The position numbers and the translations under genes were made by a program. Below, one piece after another: positions 1-4,676 of a DNA stretch of 5,561 bases. The DNA comes from an uncultured Lacticaseibacillus sp. (GTDB taxonomy: Bacteria; Bacillota; Bacilli; Lactobacillales; Lactobacillaceae). The stretch spans positions 1 to 5,561 of the forward strand of contig CAKRHU010000124.1 in assembly GCA_934339215.1 (NCBI GenBank), in the 5' to 3' direction. Position 1 is the stretch's first letter; each line of letters begins with the position of its first letter. The notes under the pieces were generated by a model, which was not told the origin of the DNA, searched no databases, and was given only the letters and a program-made list of their open reading frames with translations.

Positions 1-201
1 GATGAACGCCATGCGTACGCGCCTGAAGTGCTGAATCAAGATCGTGAGGTATTAGGGGCACCGCCTTTGGATCATATCCCGACTGATAATGAATTGGCTC
101 AAGCGCAAGCACAACGTGACAAAGCTTATCAGAAGCAATATCATTCTTGGTCCACGCGTTGGAATCGCTTATTAGATCGGCGTTTAGGTCCCGCCTACTA
201 A
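1..201 (+). CDS. Hypothetical small protein, 3' part only (paralog of the next gene)
   Basis: Frame 1 is open from the window edge to a TAA at 199-201, giving 66 residues whose start lies outside the window. I do not recognise a family. The product is hydrophilic, with many Q, R and D residues, and has no membrane segment. It ends in a W-N-R-L-L-D-R-x-L-G-P-A block. About 33 of the last 57 residues before the final Tyr are identical to the protein at 278-553, including the PLDH-x-PT and KQY motifs, so the two are tandem paralogs. This similarity is the main evidence that the fragment is coding, because its start is not visible. Function is unknown; a compact helical protein is only an inference from composition. 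Confidence 0.72.
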   Translation, partial: DERHAYAPEVLNQDREVLGAPPLDHIPTDNELAQAQAQRDKAYQKQYHSWSTRWNRLLDRRLGPAY

Positions 202-220
202 CCCATGGCTCGGTTCTAAA

Positions 221-284
221 AAGGAGTCGTGCACCAAGGTGGCAGTGTAATTGAAAAATTGGAAGGAGTGCACTTTGGTGACAG
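221..284 (+). repeat. Duplicated ribosome-binding/start region between two paralogs
   Basis: AAGGAGT followed by (cg)TGCACcaaGGTGgCAG at 221-245 is repeated imperfectly as AAGGAGTGCACtttGGTGaCAG at 263-284. Each copy places a GTG codon (239 and 278) behind an AAGGAG site. In the first copy the frame stops at once (GTG GCA GTG TAA, 239-250). In the second it opens the gene at 278. The likely reading is that the first copy is the remains of another gene start left by tandem duplication and loss. A three-codon leader that affects translation of the next gene is possible. Confidence 0.5.
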
Positions 285-553
285 AAAACGATGATCCCTT
301 GGTAGCAATTCGCGAATCTTGGCCTGGCGTCGACGCGTTTTTGGCAATGTCGCCAAAAGCGCGGGAAGCCAATGCATTAGCGAGCTTAAATGCTGCTCGG
401 GCCAGGTTGGGTGGGGCGCCTTTGGACCATTTTCCAACAGAAGCAGAATTACTGCAAAATCGGGAAAACCGTAAGCGGGCTTATCTCAAGCAATACAACT
501 CTTTGCATGCGCGTTGGAATCGCCTCTTAGACCGCTTGCTTGGCCCAGCCTAA
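278..553 (+). CDS. Hypothetical 91-residue protein, tandem paralog of the upstream gene
   Basis: The reading frame ends in TAA at 551-553. GTG at 278 is preferred as start because AAGGAG at 263-268 lies 9 bases upstream. TTG at 275 is the alternative, with a 6-base gap. The frame is open back to a TTG at 251, but a start there would put the Shine-Dalgarno site inside the gene. The product is soluble, with no signal peptide or membrane segment. An acidic N-terminus is followed by a charged, probably helical part with PLDHFPTEAEL (about residues 47-57), KQY, and a C-terminal WNRLLDRLLGPA. The family is not recognised. The close resemblance to the protein ending at 201 supports real coding and a locally duplicated gene family. 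A terminator starts 8 bases after the stop, so this is the last gene of its unit. Confidence 0.75.
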   Translation: MTENDDPLVAIRESWPGVDAFLAMSPKAREANALASLNAARARLGGAPLDHFPTEAELLQNRENRKRAYLKQYNSLHARWNRLLDRLLGPA

Positions 554-560
554 GTCGCAC

Positions 561-598
561 AAAACAGCCGCCACCTACAATCAGGTGACGGCTGTTTT
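561..598. terminator. Bidirectional rho-independent terminator
   Basis: A 16-bp inverted repeat has arms at 561-576 (AAAACAGCCGCCACCT) and 583-598 around a 6-base loop, with a single imperfect pair. The arms begin and end in A4/T4 runs, so either strand ends in a U-rich tail. It lies between two convergent units, the small-protein genes on plus and the muramidase gene on minus, and touches the stop codon of the latter. It therefore probably serves both. Confidence 0.88.
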
Positions 599-1185
599 CA
601 AATTTTGGTATAAAGCCCGTGAAAGTCATAGCTCATATCCACCTTCAAGCCTTGAAAGTTGTTGGTGAACTGCCACGTGCCGACATTATTGATGCCAGGT
701 TGCGACACGCCCCATGCGGCGATCCACATGTTTTTGGCTAACAAATTGGCTGGCTTCAAGTAGCCGTTTTTCACCCAGCTAGCCATGGTGTAGAAGTCCA
801 CCTTACCAAAGCCGGTGCCTTTCACCGTCGATAAGAAGGTGTTGGTCAGCCCAGTCAGCGGTGCTTTCGGCAGTTCCGGGGCTTCGACATCGACGGCCAA
901 CACTGAGGTGCCGTTAAGGCCGACTGCTTTGGCGGCTTTGACGAAATACAAGGCTTCAGCTTTGGCTTGGGCGGCAGTTTGATAATGCGCGTAGTGGTAG
1001 CCGTGCGCATGCAGCCCAGCCTTCCACGCCGCTTTGATCTGCGCTTTGGCCTTGGGATTGGTGTAGTAGGTGCCTTCGGTTAATTTCACGATCACGGCTT
1101 TGACGCCTTTTTGCGCGAGGGTGTTGAAAAAGCTTTGCGTGTCGGGATTCCAGCTGGACACGTCAGCGACTAATGGTGTCGACAT
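598..1185 (-). CDS. Glycoside hydrolase family 25 muramidase (lysozyme), catalytic domain only
   Basis: The 195-residue product matches the GH25 fold of N-acetylmuramidases, which cut the MurNAc-beta-1,4-GlcNAc bonds of peptidoglycan. Visible family marks are an N-terminal DVSSWN (Asp8), KLTEGTYYTNP (34-44), GYHYAHY (62-68), the catalytic-site VDVE (Asp99, Glu101), FYTMASW (131-137), MWIAAWG (153-159) and C-terminal VDMSYDF (182-188). The length is that of one bare catalytic domain: no SH3, LysM or other wall-binding repeat and no signal peptide. Release would therefore need a holin-like partner, another export route, or lysis. The ATG at 1185 has a near-perfect AAGGAGGT site that lies inside the overlapping upstream gene, suggesting translational coupling. 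It is the last gene of the minus-strand cassette and stops inside the terminator. GH25 assignment is secure; a phage-endolysin origin is inferred. Confidence 0.92.
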   Translation of the reverse strand: MSTPLVADVSSWNPDTQSFFNTLAQKGVKAVIVKLTEGTYYTNPKAKAQIKAAWKAGLHAHGYHYAHYQTAAQAKAEALYFVKAAKAVGLNGTSVLAVDVEAPELPKAPLTGLTNTFLSTVKGTGFGKVDFYTMASWVKNGYLKPANLLAKNMWIAAWGVSQPGINNVGTWQFTNNFQGLKVDMSYDFHGLYTKI

Positions 1186-1330
1186 GTGAAAGGACCTCCT
1201 TGATAGCCGCGCTTAAAGTCTCCATGGCTTGCGTCATCGACTCTAAGCGCTTATCGATTTTGGTTAGTAATAGCACGGCAATCAAGCCGCCAATGGCTTG
1301 GTCGAGCATGCTGTTGATCAATTGATCCAT
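1163..1330 (-). CDS. YvrJ-like small membrane protein (holin-like)
   Basis: A 55-residue reading frame starts at ATG 1328-1330 behind AAGGAAGTGAG and ends in TGA at 1163-1165, overlapping the muramidase gene by 23 bases. The product begins MDQLINSMLDQ. One hydrophobic segment follows at about residues 12-24 (AIGGLIAVLLLTK), then an amphipathic charged helix (IDKRLESMTQAMETLSAAIKEVL). That is the layout of the YvrJ family: short protein, single membrane segment, coiled tail. The order DUF1659, DUF2922, YvrJ is a recurrent one in Firmicutes, so context strongly supports the call. The layout, and the lysozyme gene immediately after it, are also compatible with a holin-like or membrane-anchor role, which is inference. 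It is too short for many gene finders. Confidence 0.8.
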   Translation of the reverse strand: MDQLINSMLDQAIGGLIAVLLLTKIDKRLESMTQAMETLSAAIKEVLSHVDTISR

Positions 1331-1394
1331 GATGACTCACTTCCTTAAGTTTACCCCGATACCCTCACCACAATGGCTGCGTCCGCCCGCAAAC

Positions 1395-1619
1395 TTACAG
1401 CTTGTAGATGGTCTGGATGGTTTGGGTGACGTCAGCTTCGATCGGATTGACGTATAACGCCGCGCCGGTAGCATCGACGAATCCGCCAATTTCCGGCAAT
1501 TGTTGCAGCGCCTGCAAGGCATTGATCTCAGAAATTTCTTTGGTCAAGCCAGAGACTTTGAACGTTTTTTTAACGTTGGCGTCATTGGTATACACCAGCG
1601 AGATGACATAGTTATTCAT
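1395..1619 (-). CDS. DUF2922 family protein
   Basis: The product has 74 residues and is small, soluble and probably mixed beta-alpha. It has the usual DUF2922 layout. An N-terminal strand of the type I-S-L-V-Y is followed by KKTFKVSGLTKEIS, a helix (EINALQALQQL), GGFVDATGAALYVNPIEADV, and a closing TQTIQTIYKL strand. Length is normal for the family, whose function is unknown. The ATG at 1619 follows AGGAGGTAA with good spacing, and that site begins right at the stop of the DUF1659 gene (13 bases between genes), so the two are cotranscribed. A 64-base gap separates it from the YvrJ-like gene. No membrane or signal segment is seen. A homologous or structural relation to DUF1659 (similar size and strand-helix-strand pattern) is possible but not shown here. 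Confidence 0.85.
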   Translation of the reverse strand: MNNYVISLVYTNDANVKKTFKVSGLTKEISEINALQALQQLPEIGGFVDATGAALYVNPIEADVTQTIQTIYKL

Positions 1620-1632
1620 GACAAGTTACCTC

Positions 1633-1839
1633 CTAGCCTTCGATGTCGATTTCATCAACGCGGGTGATGATCGGCTTTTGCAAGTCGTCGTCAACAAAGG
1701 TATTGACTAATTCAGCGATAGCCACTGCCGTTTCGTCGGTGATTTTCGGATCGATGGATTTGAATGTGCGAGTCTTGGACTTGGCGTCAGCGTCTTTGGT
1801 CAAGACACTGAGGGTGAATGATTTAATAGAACGTGCCAT
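1633..1839 (-). CDS. DUF1659 family protein
   Basis: A 68-residue soluble protein, first gene of the minus-strand cassette. Its pattern fits DUF1659: an N-terminal strand (KSFTLSVLTKDA), the KTRTFKSIDPKITDETA motif at about residues 22-38, a helix (VAIAELVNTFVDD), and a final strand (IITRVDEIDIEG). The ATG at 1839 is set by a strong AAGGAGGT site ending about 6 bases upstream. The family has no established function. Here, as in many Firmicutes, it sits directly before a DUF2922 gene and a YvrJ-like gene. Its promoter should lie in the structured region 1860-2170, which carries a tandem repeat. Family call rests on sequence pattern and gene order. Confidence 0.82.
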   Translation of the reverse strand: MARSIKSFTLSVLTKDADAKSKTRTFKSIDPKITDETAVAIAELVNTFVDDDLQKPIITRVDEIDIEG

Positions 1840-1860
1840 AGTGTGACCTCCTTAAAAACC

Positions 1861-2111
1861 AGAGCGTTTCCAAGCGGGCTTAGCGGATAGGGTAGCCTAG
1901 GTTAAGTGCTTGTGCCGATTTGTGGCAAAAGTGCTGAACCGTAGCTAGCCGTGTTTGCGTTGCTTGGAAAAAGCTTGACGATTGAAACCAGAGCGGAGAA
2001 AAGCGGTTTTAGCGGACCAGGTAGCTTAGTGCTCGTCTTTGTGCCGTTTTGTGGCACAAAGGCGGGGACGTAGCTAACTGTGTCAGCGTTGTTTTTCGCA
2101 GCTCGACGATG
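1861..2111. repeat. Tandem ~129-bp structured element, two diverged copies
   Basis: Copy A (about 1861-1983) and copy B (about 1990-2111) align along their length with a period of 128-129 bases. Shared blocks are CCAGAGCG, TAGCGGA, GGTAGC, TTGTGCCG-TTTGTGGCA, CGTAGCTA and GCGTTG. Each copy has an outer helix: A 1867-1875 with 1962-1970, 9 perfect pairs; B 1996-2004 with 2091-2099, 8 of 9 counting one wobble. Each also has a central hairpin: A 1906-1916/1924-1934, B 2034-2045/2053-2064, both with a 7-base G-N-TTTGT loop. Several outer pairs changed on both sides between copies, as expected for a structured RNA. The G-T pairs read as wobbles only on the plus strand, which hints at a plus-strand transcript. 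No known RNA family is recognised. The element also occupies the 5' side of the DUF1659 operon. Confidence 0.75.
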
Positions 2112-2139
2112 TGAATTGATTTGTCCGGCCAGACACTAC

Positions 2140-2168
2140 CTAAATGGCAGACGATTGGATTTTGTCAA
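2140..2168 (-). promoter_or_regulatory. Possible promoter of the DUF1659-DUF2922-YvrJ-GH25 operon
   Basis: Read on the minus strand, a perfect TTGACA -35 box (2168-2163) is followed after 17 bases by ATTTAG, a poor -10. A start here would put both copies of the tandem element in the operon's leader. The weak -10 makes this tentative; the true promoter could lie within the repeats. Confidence 0.25.
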
Positions 2169-2193
2169 TCACGACAAACAAACTTTTTTAAAC

Positions 2194-2226
2194 TTGCACA
2201 AAAATTCGGGCAGGGGTCGCTATACT
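2194..2226 (+). promoter_or_regulatory. Candidate promoter of the structured RNA
   Basis: TATACT at 2221-2226 is a good -10 box (5 of 6 to TATAAT). TTGCAC at 2194-2199 resembles a -35 box but is 21 bases away, longer than the usual 17. The start of transcription would fall near 2232, just before the folded RNA. The -10 is the stronger part; an activator may be needed, or the -35 may be fortuitous. Confidence 0.4.
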
Positions 2227-2231
2227 ACAAG

Positions 2232-2348
2232 TATGGTGTCGCTCATCTCCGTTAGGCACCTAGGCCGTTGGGTGACGGCTGATGAATGGACGGGTTCCTT
2301 TCACACTGACCTACGTTTGCTCTCCCCAGTAGACGCGGGTCTTTTTTT
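2232..2348 (+). ncRNA. Riboswitch-like structured RNA, three-way junction plus terminator
   Basis: A closing stem pairs CGTTAGG (2250-2256, one bulged T) with CCTACG (2310-2315). Inside it are hairpin 2264-2268/2275-2279 (GCCGT/ACGGC, loop TGGGTG) and hairpin 2283-2290/2296-2303 (7 of 8 pairs, loop CGGGT). The 3' strand of the closing stem is also the 5' strand of an intrinsic terminator (2308-2318/2331-2341 plus seven T), so the two folds exclude each other. That is the layout of a transcription-terminating riboswitch or a regulated small RNA. It does not match an RNA class I can name with confidence. No clear gene follows on the plus strand, so it may be a stand-alone sRNA or an orphan leader. 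The start is an estimate from the -10 box. Confidence 0.5.
2308..2348 (+). terminator. Intrinsic terminator of the structured RNA
   Basis: Arm GACCTACGTTT (2308-2318) pairs with AGACGCGGGTC (2331-2341). Ten of 11 positions pair, two of them G-U, with one A-C mismatch. The loop is 12 bases and seven T (2342-2348) follow. The wobble pairs and the T tract fix the direction as plus. Confidence 0.68.
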
Positions 2349-2354
2349 GCGCCT

Positions 2355-2391
2355 AATTTTTGAGCCAAGAAAATCGTCTGTCTCAAAAATT
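2355..2391. repeat. Perfect 10-bp inverted repeat
   Basis: AATTTTTGAG (2355-2364) and CTCAAAAATT (2382-2391) are exact reverse complements around 17 bases. The pair begins 7 bases after the T tract of the structured RNA. It could be a second hairpin of that transcript, a protein site, or a decayed element end. No T tract follows, so a terminator is unlikely. Confidence 0.6.
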
Positions 2392-2395
2392 TCCG

Positions 2396-2443
2396 GTGAG
2401 GTTGCTCGTGAGCCATAAGCCCGGTGTCTCGCGGCAATCTCAC
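2396..2443. repeat. Long-range inverted repeat with a competing inner pair
   Basis: GTGAGGTTGC (2396-2405) pairs with GCAATCTCAC (2434-2443) with one G-T wobble on the plus strand. GGTGTC (2423-2428) and GACACC (2450-2455) can instead pair across the 3' arm, so the two folds are mutually exclusive. Seen in the sequence; its role is unknown. Confidence 0.45.
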
Positions 2444-2659
2444 TTTCACGACACCCCACTCAAATCACTCCCACTCCGCCAGACCACTGTCACCTGATGG
2501 CTACGAATCGCGCAATACCAACGTCTATGTGCCGATTAATTCGTAAATACTGTCGCACGTAAGCGGGTTGAATTTGTAAGCTAGTGATATCAACGAAGAA
2601 AACCTGGGGGCTGCGATGGTTTGGTAGAACGGAGGTGAATTGGATCATTGCCCGTGACA

Positions 2660-2804
2660 GTGAAATCAAGTGAGACGCCGCTTTTGGCGGCTCGCGCGGA
2701 TTTCACCGGCAGATTTAGAAACAAAGTGATTTTCTTTGGTTCTAAATCTAGGCGAAAGCTCCTCGAACGGTCTGTGTTCGAGAGCTGCAGCCGGCCGCAC
2801 CGGC
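2660..2804. repeat. Array of consecutive hairpins
   Basis: Four hairpin units follow each other closely. (1) GTGAAATC/GATTTCAC (2660-2667/2699-2706) encloses GCCGC/GCGGC (2677-2681/2687-2691). (2) A 16-bp stem 2711-2726/2734-2749 has one mismatch and loop TGATTTT. (3) AGCT(c)CTCGAAC/GTTCGAGAGCT lies at 2757-2768/2776-2786. (4) GCCGG/CCGGC lies at 2790-2794/2800-2804. Such density suggests a structured RNA or a dispersed palindromic (REP/MITE-like) unit. The array starts shortly after a Shine-Dalgarno-like GGAGGTGA at 2631. Confidence 0.6.
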
Positions 2805-2921
2805 AATGGTCCAATTCACCGCAGTGGCGAAAAGCCGTCGCAGCCTCCAGATTTTCGGGCCGCAAGGCAATTGGTATAGCGTGCTGGACGCAGGTGCGTT
2901 GCACGGAAACCCTCGACGAAG

Positions 2922-2958
2922 AACAAAACAAAAAGCCCGCCGATTCCTCGACGGACTT
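2922..2958 (-). terminator. Terminator of the wzd-wze operon
   Basis: Read on the minus strand, AAGTCCGTCG (2958-2949) pairs fully with CGGCGGGCTT (2942-2933) around a 6-base loop. Eight pairs are Watson-Crick and two are G-U, and a T-rich tail (TTTTTGTTTTG) follows. On the plus strand the two wobbles become C-A mismatches, so the terminator acts on the minus strand. It starts 10 bases after the wze stop. Confidence 0.88.
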
Positions 2959-2968
2959 CCATGCCGCA

Positions 2969-3736
2969 TTACTTCGTAGCAGTATTATCTTTATCTTTCT
3001 TGCCGTAATACCCGTAGTAGCCATAGTAACCGTAGTAACCATTGGCTTCTTCAGGCACGCGGTTTTGGACGACGCCGATGATGTTGGCATCGACTTGTTC
3101 GAGCATGCTCTTGGCCGCTAAGACCGCGCCTTTTTGCGCGATGCCGTAAGGAACGACTAGCACAGTGGCGTCGACTTTAGACGCTAAGATTTGCGCATCC
3201 GTCACCGAACCCAACGGTGGCACATCAAAGATCACCATGTCGAAGTTCTTCGCTAACGTGTCGATCAAGCGCTCCATGCGCTTGGAACTCAACAATTCAG
3301 AAGGGTTCGGCGGCACTGGGCCAGTGGGCAACACGGATAAGTGATCGACACTGGTGGGCACGATGTACTCGCCTAAATCCAGATCTTCTTTGCTGGTTAA
3401 TAAGGTGACCAAGCCGCGTTCGTTCAATAAGGAGAACGTCGCATGTACCGTAGGCCGGCGGGTGTCAGCATCCACCAACAGCGTCCGCAAGCCTTGGTTG
3501 GCGAAAGTCACCGCAATGTTCCCAGAAATCGTGGATTTACCTTCAGAAGGGCCGCTTGAAGTGAAGACCAAGGTTTTGATTTGGTGATCAGCGTCGGAGT
3601 ATTGGATGTTGGTCCGCAATGTCCGAAACTGTTCAGAGATGTGTGACTTTGGGGCATAGTCGGTGATCAAGCCGACGCCTTTGTGCATGGAGACGTCTTC
3701 GAGGGCCTTTTGCCGTTTTTTACTGAATCCAAACAT
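2969..3736 (-). CDS. wze: Bacterial tyrosine kinase of the CpsD/Wze family (exopolysaccharide control)
   Basis: A 255-residue cytoplasmic ATPase of the BY-kinase family. It phosphorylates itself on C-terminal tyrosines and works with a membrane adaptor to control polysaccharide chain length and assembly. Domain marks, in order: EQFRTLRTNIQ (35-45), Walker A GPSEGKST (61-68), Walker A' LLVDADTRRP (86-95), Walker B VIFDVPP (168-174). The Tyr cluster is four YYG units (234-245), followed by a charged tail. Length is normal for the Gram-positive two-protein form. The ATG at 3736 shares its A with the TAA stop of the upstream adaptor gene (TAATG) and follows GGAGGTGA, so the two are coupled. The cognate phosphatase gene (Wzb/CpsB) does not follow; a terminator does. 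The BY-kinase call is very firm; the polysaccharide made is unknown. Confidence 0.95.
   Translation of the reverse strand: MFGFSKKRQKALEDVSMHKGVGLITDYAPKSHISEQFRTLRTNIQYSDADHQIKTLVFTSSGPSEGKSTISGNIAVTFANQGLRTLLVDADTRRPTVHATFSLLNERGLVTLLTSKEDLDLGEYIVPTSVDHLSVLPTGPVPPNPSELLSSKRMERLIDTLAKNFDMVIFDVPPLGSVTDAQILASKVDATVLVVPYGIAQKGAVLAAKSMLEQVDANIIGVVQNRVPEEANGYYGYYGYYGYYGKKDKDNTATK
3002..3037 (-). repeat. In-frame tandem 9-bp repeat encoding (YYG)4
   Basis: Four 9-base units each encode Tyr-Tyr-Gly (residues 234-245 of the kinase). The units differ at synonymous sites (TAC/TAT, GGT/GGC/GGG), so the peptide repeat is kept while the DNA has diverged. It supplies eight possible phosphorylation sites. 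Confidence 0.9.
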
Positions 3737-4500
3737 TAACGTTCACCTCCATTGCGGGTGCGCCGTGCGTTCTTGCCATGCGCTGAGCGGGCTTGGCCGA
3801 ACTTCATGTCGCGTGAATCAATGTTGTAAACCGTGCCTAATAATGGCAAGCCCAAGGTGTCAGTGATGAAGTCTGGGGCTTTGACGGTTTTATCGGTGAG
3901 TTCGCGAATGAAGGCTAACAAGATGCCTAAGACTAACCCAGCCAATAAGCCCACGGCCAAGTTGATCGCTTTGCGTGGGGAAACCGCGTTGGTTTGGAGC
4001 TTTGCGGAAGAAATGATGGAGACGTTCTTGGCGTTGGCCATGATTTTGGTGATCTTCTTTTGGAAGACTTTGGTTACGGCGTTGGCGATGTCGCGGGCCA
4101 CATAAGGGCTGGTGGCTTCGGCAGTGACATTGACCACTTGCGAATTCTGGTTATTGGAAATCGTCAAAGCACCTTTCAAATCCGCAGCAGTCCCACTGAA
4201 GCGGCCAGACTTATGTAAATCCTTAGCTGCTTGGTCCAAGATGACTGGTTCCGTGATGATGTCTTTATAAGTATTGATCATCTGCAAGTCGGTTTGCACC
4301 GCGTTGTATTGGGTGGCAACGTTGGTGTTGTCTTTTTGGTTGACTAAAATCAACGCACTGGAATCGTATTTAGGCGTCATGACAAAATAGGTGACCCCAG
4401 CTGAAACCAATAACCCCCCGAATGCAAAAATGATGATCATAATAATATGTTTCCTCAGCGTATTGAATACTTGGCCGAGGCTGATTACGTCGTCCTCCAT
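3736..4500 (-). CDS. wzd: Wzd/CpsC/CapA-type chain-length protein and tyrosine kinase adaptor
   Basis: A 254-residue membrane protein of the Wzz/polysaccharide co-polymerase family. Membrane segments lie at about 18-40 and 179-198, with a mostly external domain between them (PKYDSSALILVNQ onward) that holds the helix-rich Wzz core. The SPRKAINLAVG motif precedes the second segment, as in the family's proline-containing motif. A short cytoplasmic tail, including the DKTVKAPDF stretch and a basic end (RRTRNGGER), would contact and activate the Wze kinase. ATG 4500 follows AGGAGG with good spacing; the gene ends TAATG into wze. As first gene of a two-gene operon it probably sets chain length or export of a surface polysaccharide. 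Family is clear; which polysaccharide cluster it serves cannot be seen. Confidence 0.92.
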   Translation of the reverse strand: MEDDVISLGQVFNTLRKHIIMIIIFAFGGLLVSAGVTYFVMTPKYDSSALILVNQKDNTNVATQYNAVQTDLQMINTYKDIITEPVILDQAAKDLHKSGRFSGTAADLKGALTISNNQNSQVVNVTAEATSPYVARDIANAVTKVFQKKITKIMANAKNVSIISSAKLQTNAVSPRKAINLAVGLLAGLVLGILLAFIRELTDKTVKAPDFITDTLGLPLLGTVYNIDSRDMKFGQARSAHGKNARRTRNGGER

Positions 4501-4546
4501 GAGCCCTCCTAAGGTTATGTATATCGAGTATGGTGAAAACTATTCA

Positions 4547-4578
4547 ATTCTACCATATTTCAACAGACTTTCTAGTCT
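4547..4578 (-). promoter_or_regulatory. Extended -10 promoter of wzd-wze with a hairpin at the -35 position
   Basis: On the minus strand, TGGTAGAAT (4555-4547) is an extended -10 element (TG-N-TAGAAT) about 47 bases before the wzd start. No good -35 lies 17 bases upstream. That place holds a palindrome instead, AGACT-TTCT-AGTCT (4565-4578), a possible operator or activator site. This suggests a regulated promoter that depends on its extended -10. Confidence 0.5.
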
Positions 4579-4676
4579 CCAAATGAATAAAATTGTGTAT
4601 CATTTGCGCTGATTTTGAAACATTTCTGGCGAAATATTCGGCGATCAGTGAAGGCTTATTTTCGCCATCCTTGCGG

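Larger units (their letters stand above)
2349..2921. other. 573-base stretch without a supported gene
   Basis: Neither strand shows a convincing gene. The stretch holds the inverted repeats and hairpins listed separately. A plus-strand frame from TTG 2648, behind GGAGGTGA (2631-2638), runs 157 codons to 3121. Its last 153 bases are antisense to the tyrosine kinase gene, and its composition does not look like a normal protein. A second plus frame (2752-2979) has a short stretch that reads like protein (KSRRSLQIFGPQGNWYSVLD) but has no good start. Both may be remains of decayed genes or by-products of the repeats. Many such stretches in lactobacilli are decayed or RNA-bearing spacers. Confidence 0.55.

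Noticed and set aside
251..277. Earlier TTG start for the small gene ending at 553
   Set aside because: The AAGGAG site lies inside that extension, so the start at GTG 278 (or TTG 275) is better supported.
1861..2111. CRISPR array
   Set aside because: Only two long, diverged copies with no spacers of constant size and no cas gene in the window.
2321..2345. Mn (yybP-ykoY) or Mg (M-box) riboswitch identity for the RNA, from its CTCCCCAGTAG and GTTAGG pieces
   Set aside because: The conserved cores of these classes cannot be found in the right order, so only a generic riboswitch-like call is made.
2080..2418. 112-codon plus-strand frame
   Set aside because: Runs through the tandem element, the promoter and the terminator of the structured RNA; no ribosome site and no protein-like pattern.
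2752..2979. Plus-strand fragment reading KSRRSLQIFGPQGNWYSVLD, faintly like an SH3-type wall-binding repeat
   Set aside because: No good start, short, and the resemblance is too slight to call a pseudogene.
2590..3090. 166-codon minus-strand frame
   Set aside because: Overlaps the 3' end of wze in another frame and its terminator; shadow frame.
2648..3121. 157-codon plus-strand frame behind a GGAGGTGA site
   Set aside because: Its last third is antisense to the firmly identified tyrosine kinase gene and its hydrophobic segment comes from antisense of the YYG repeat region. The rest covers hairpins and has an odd composition. Not reported as a gene.
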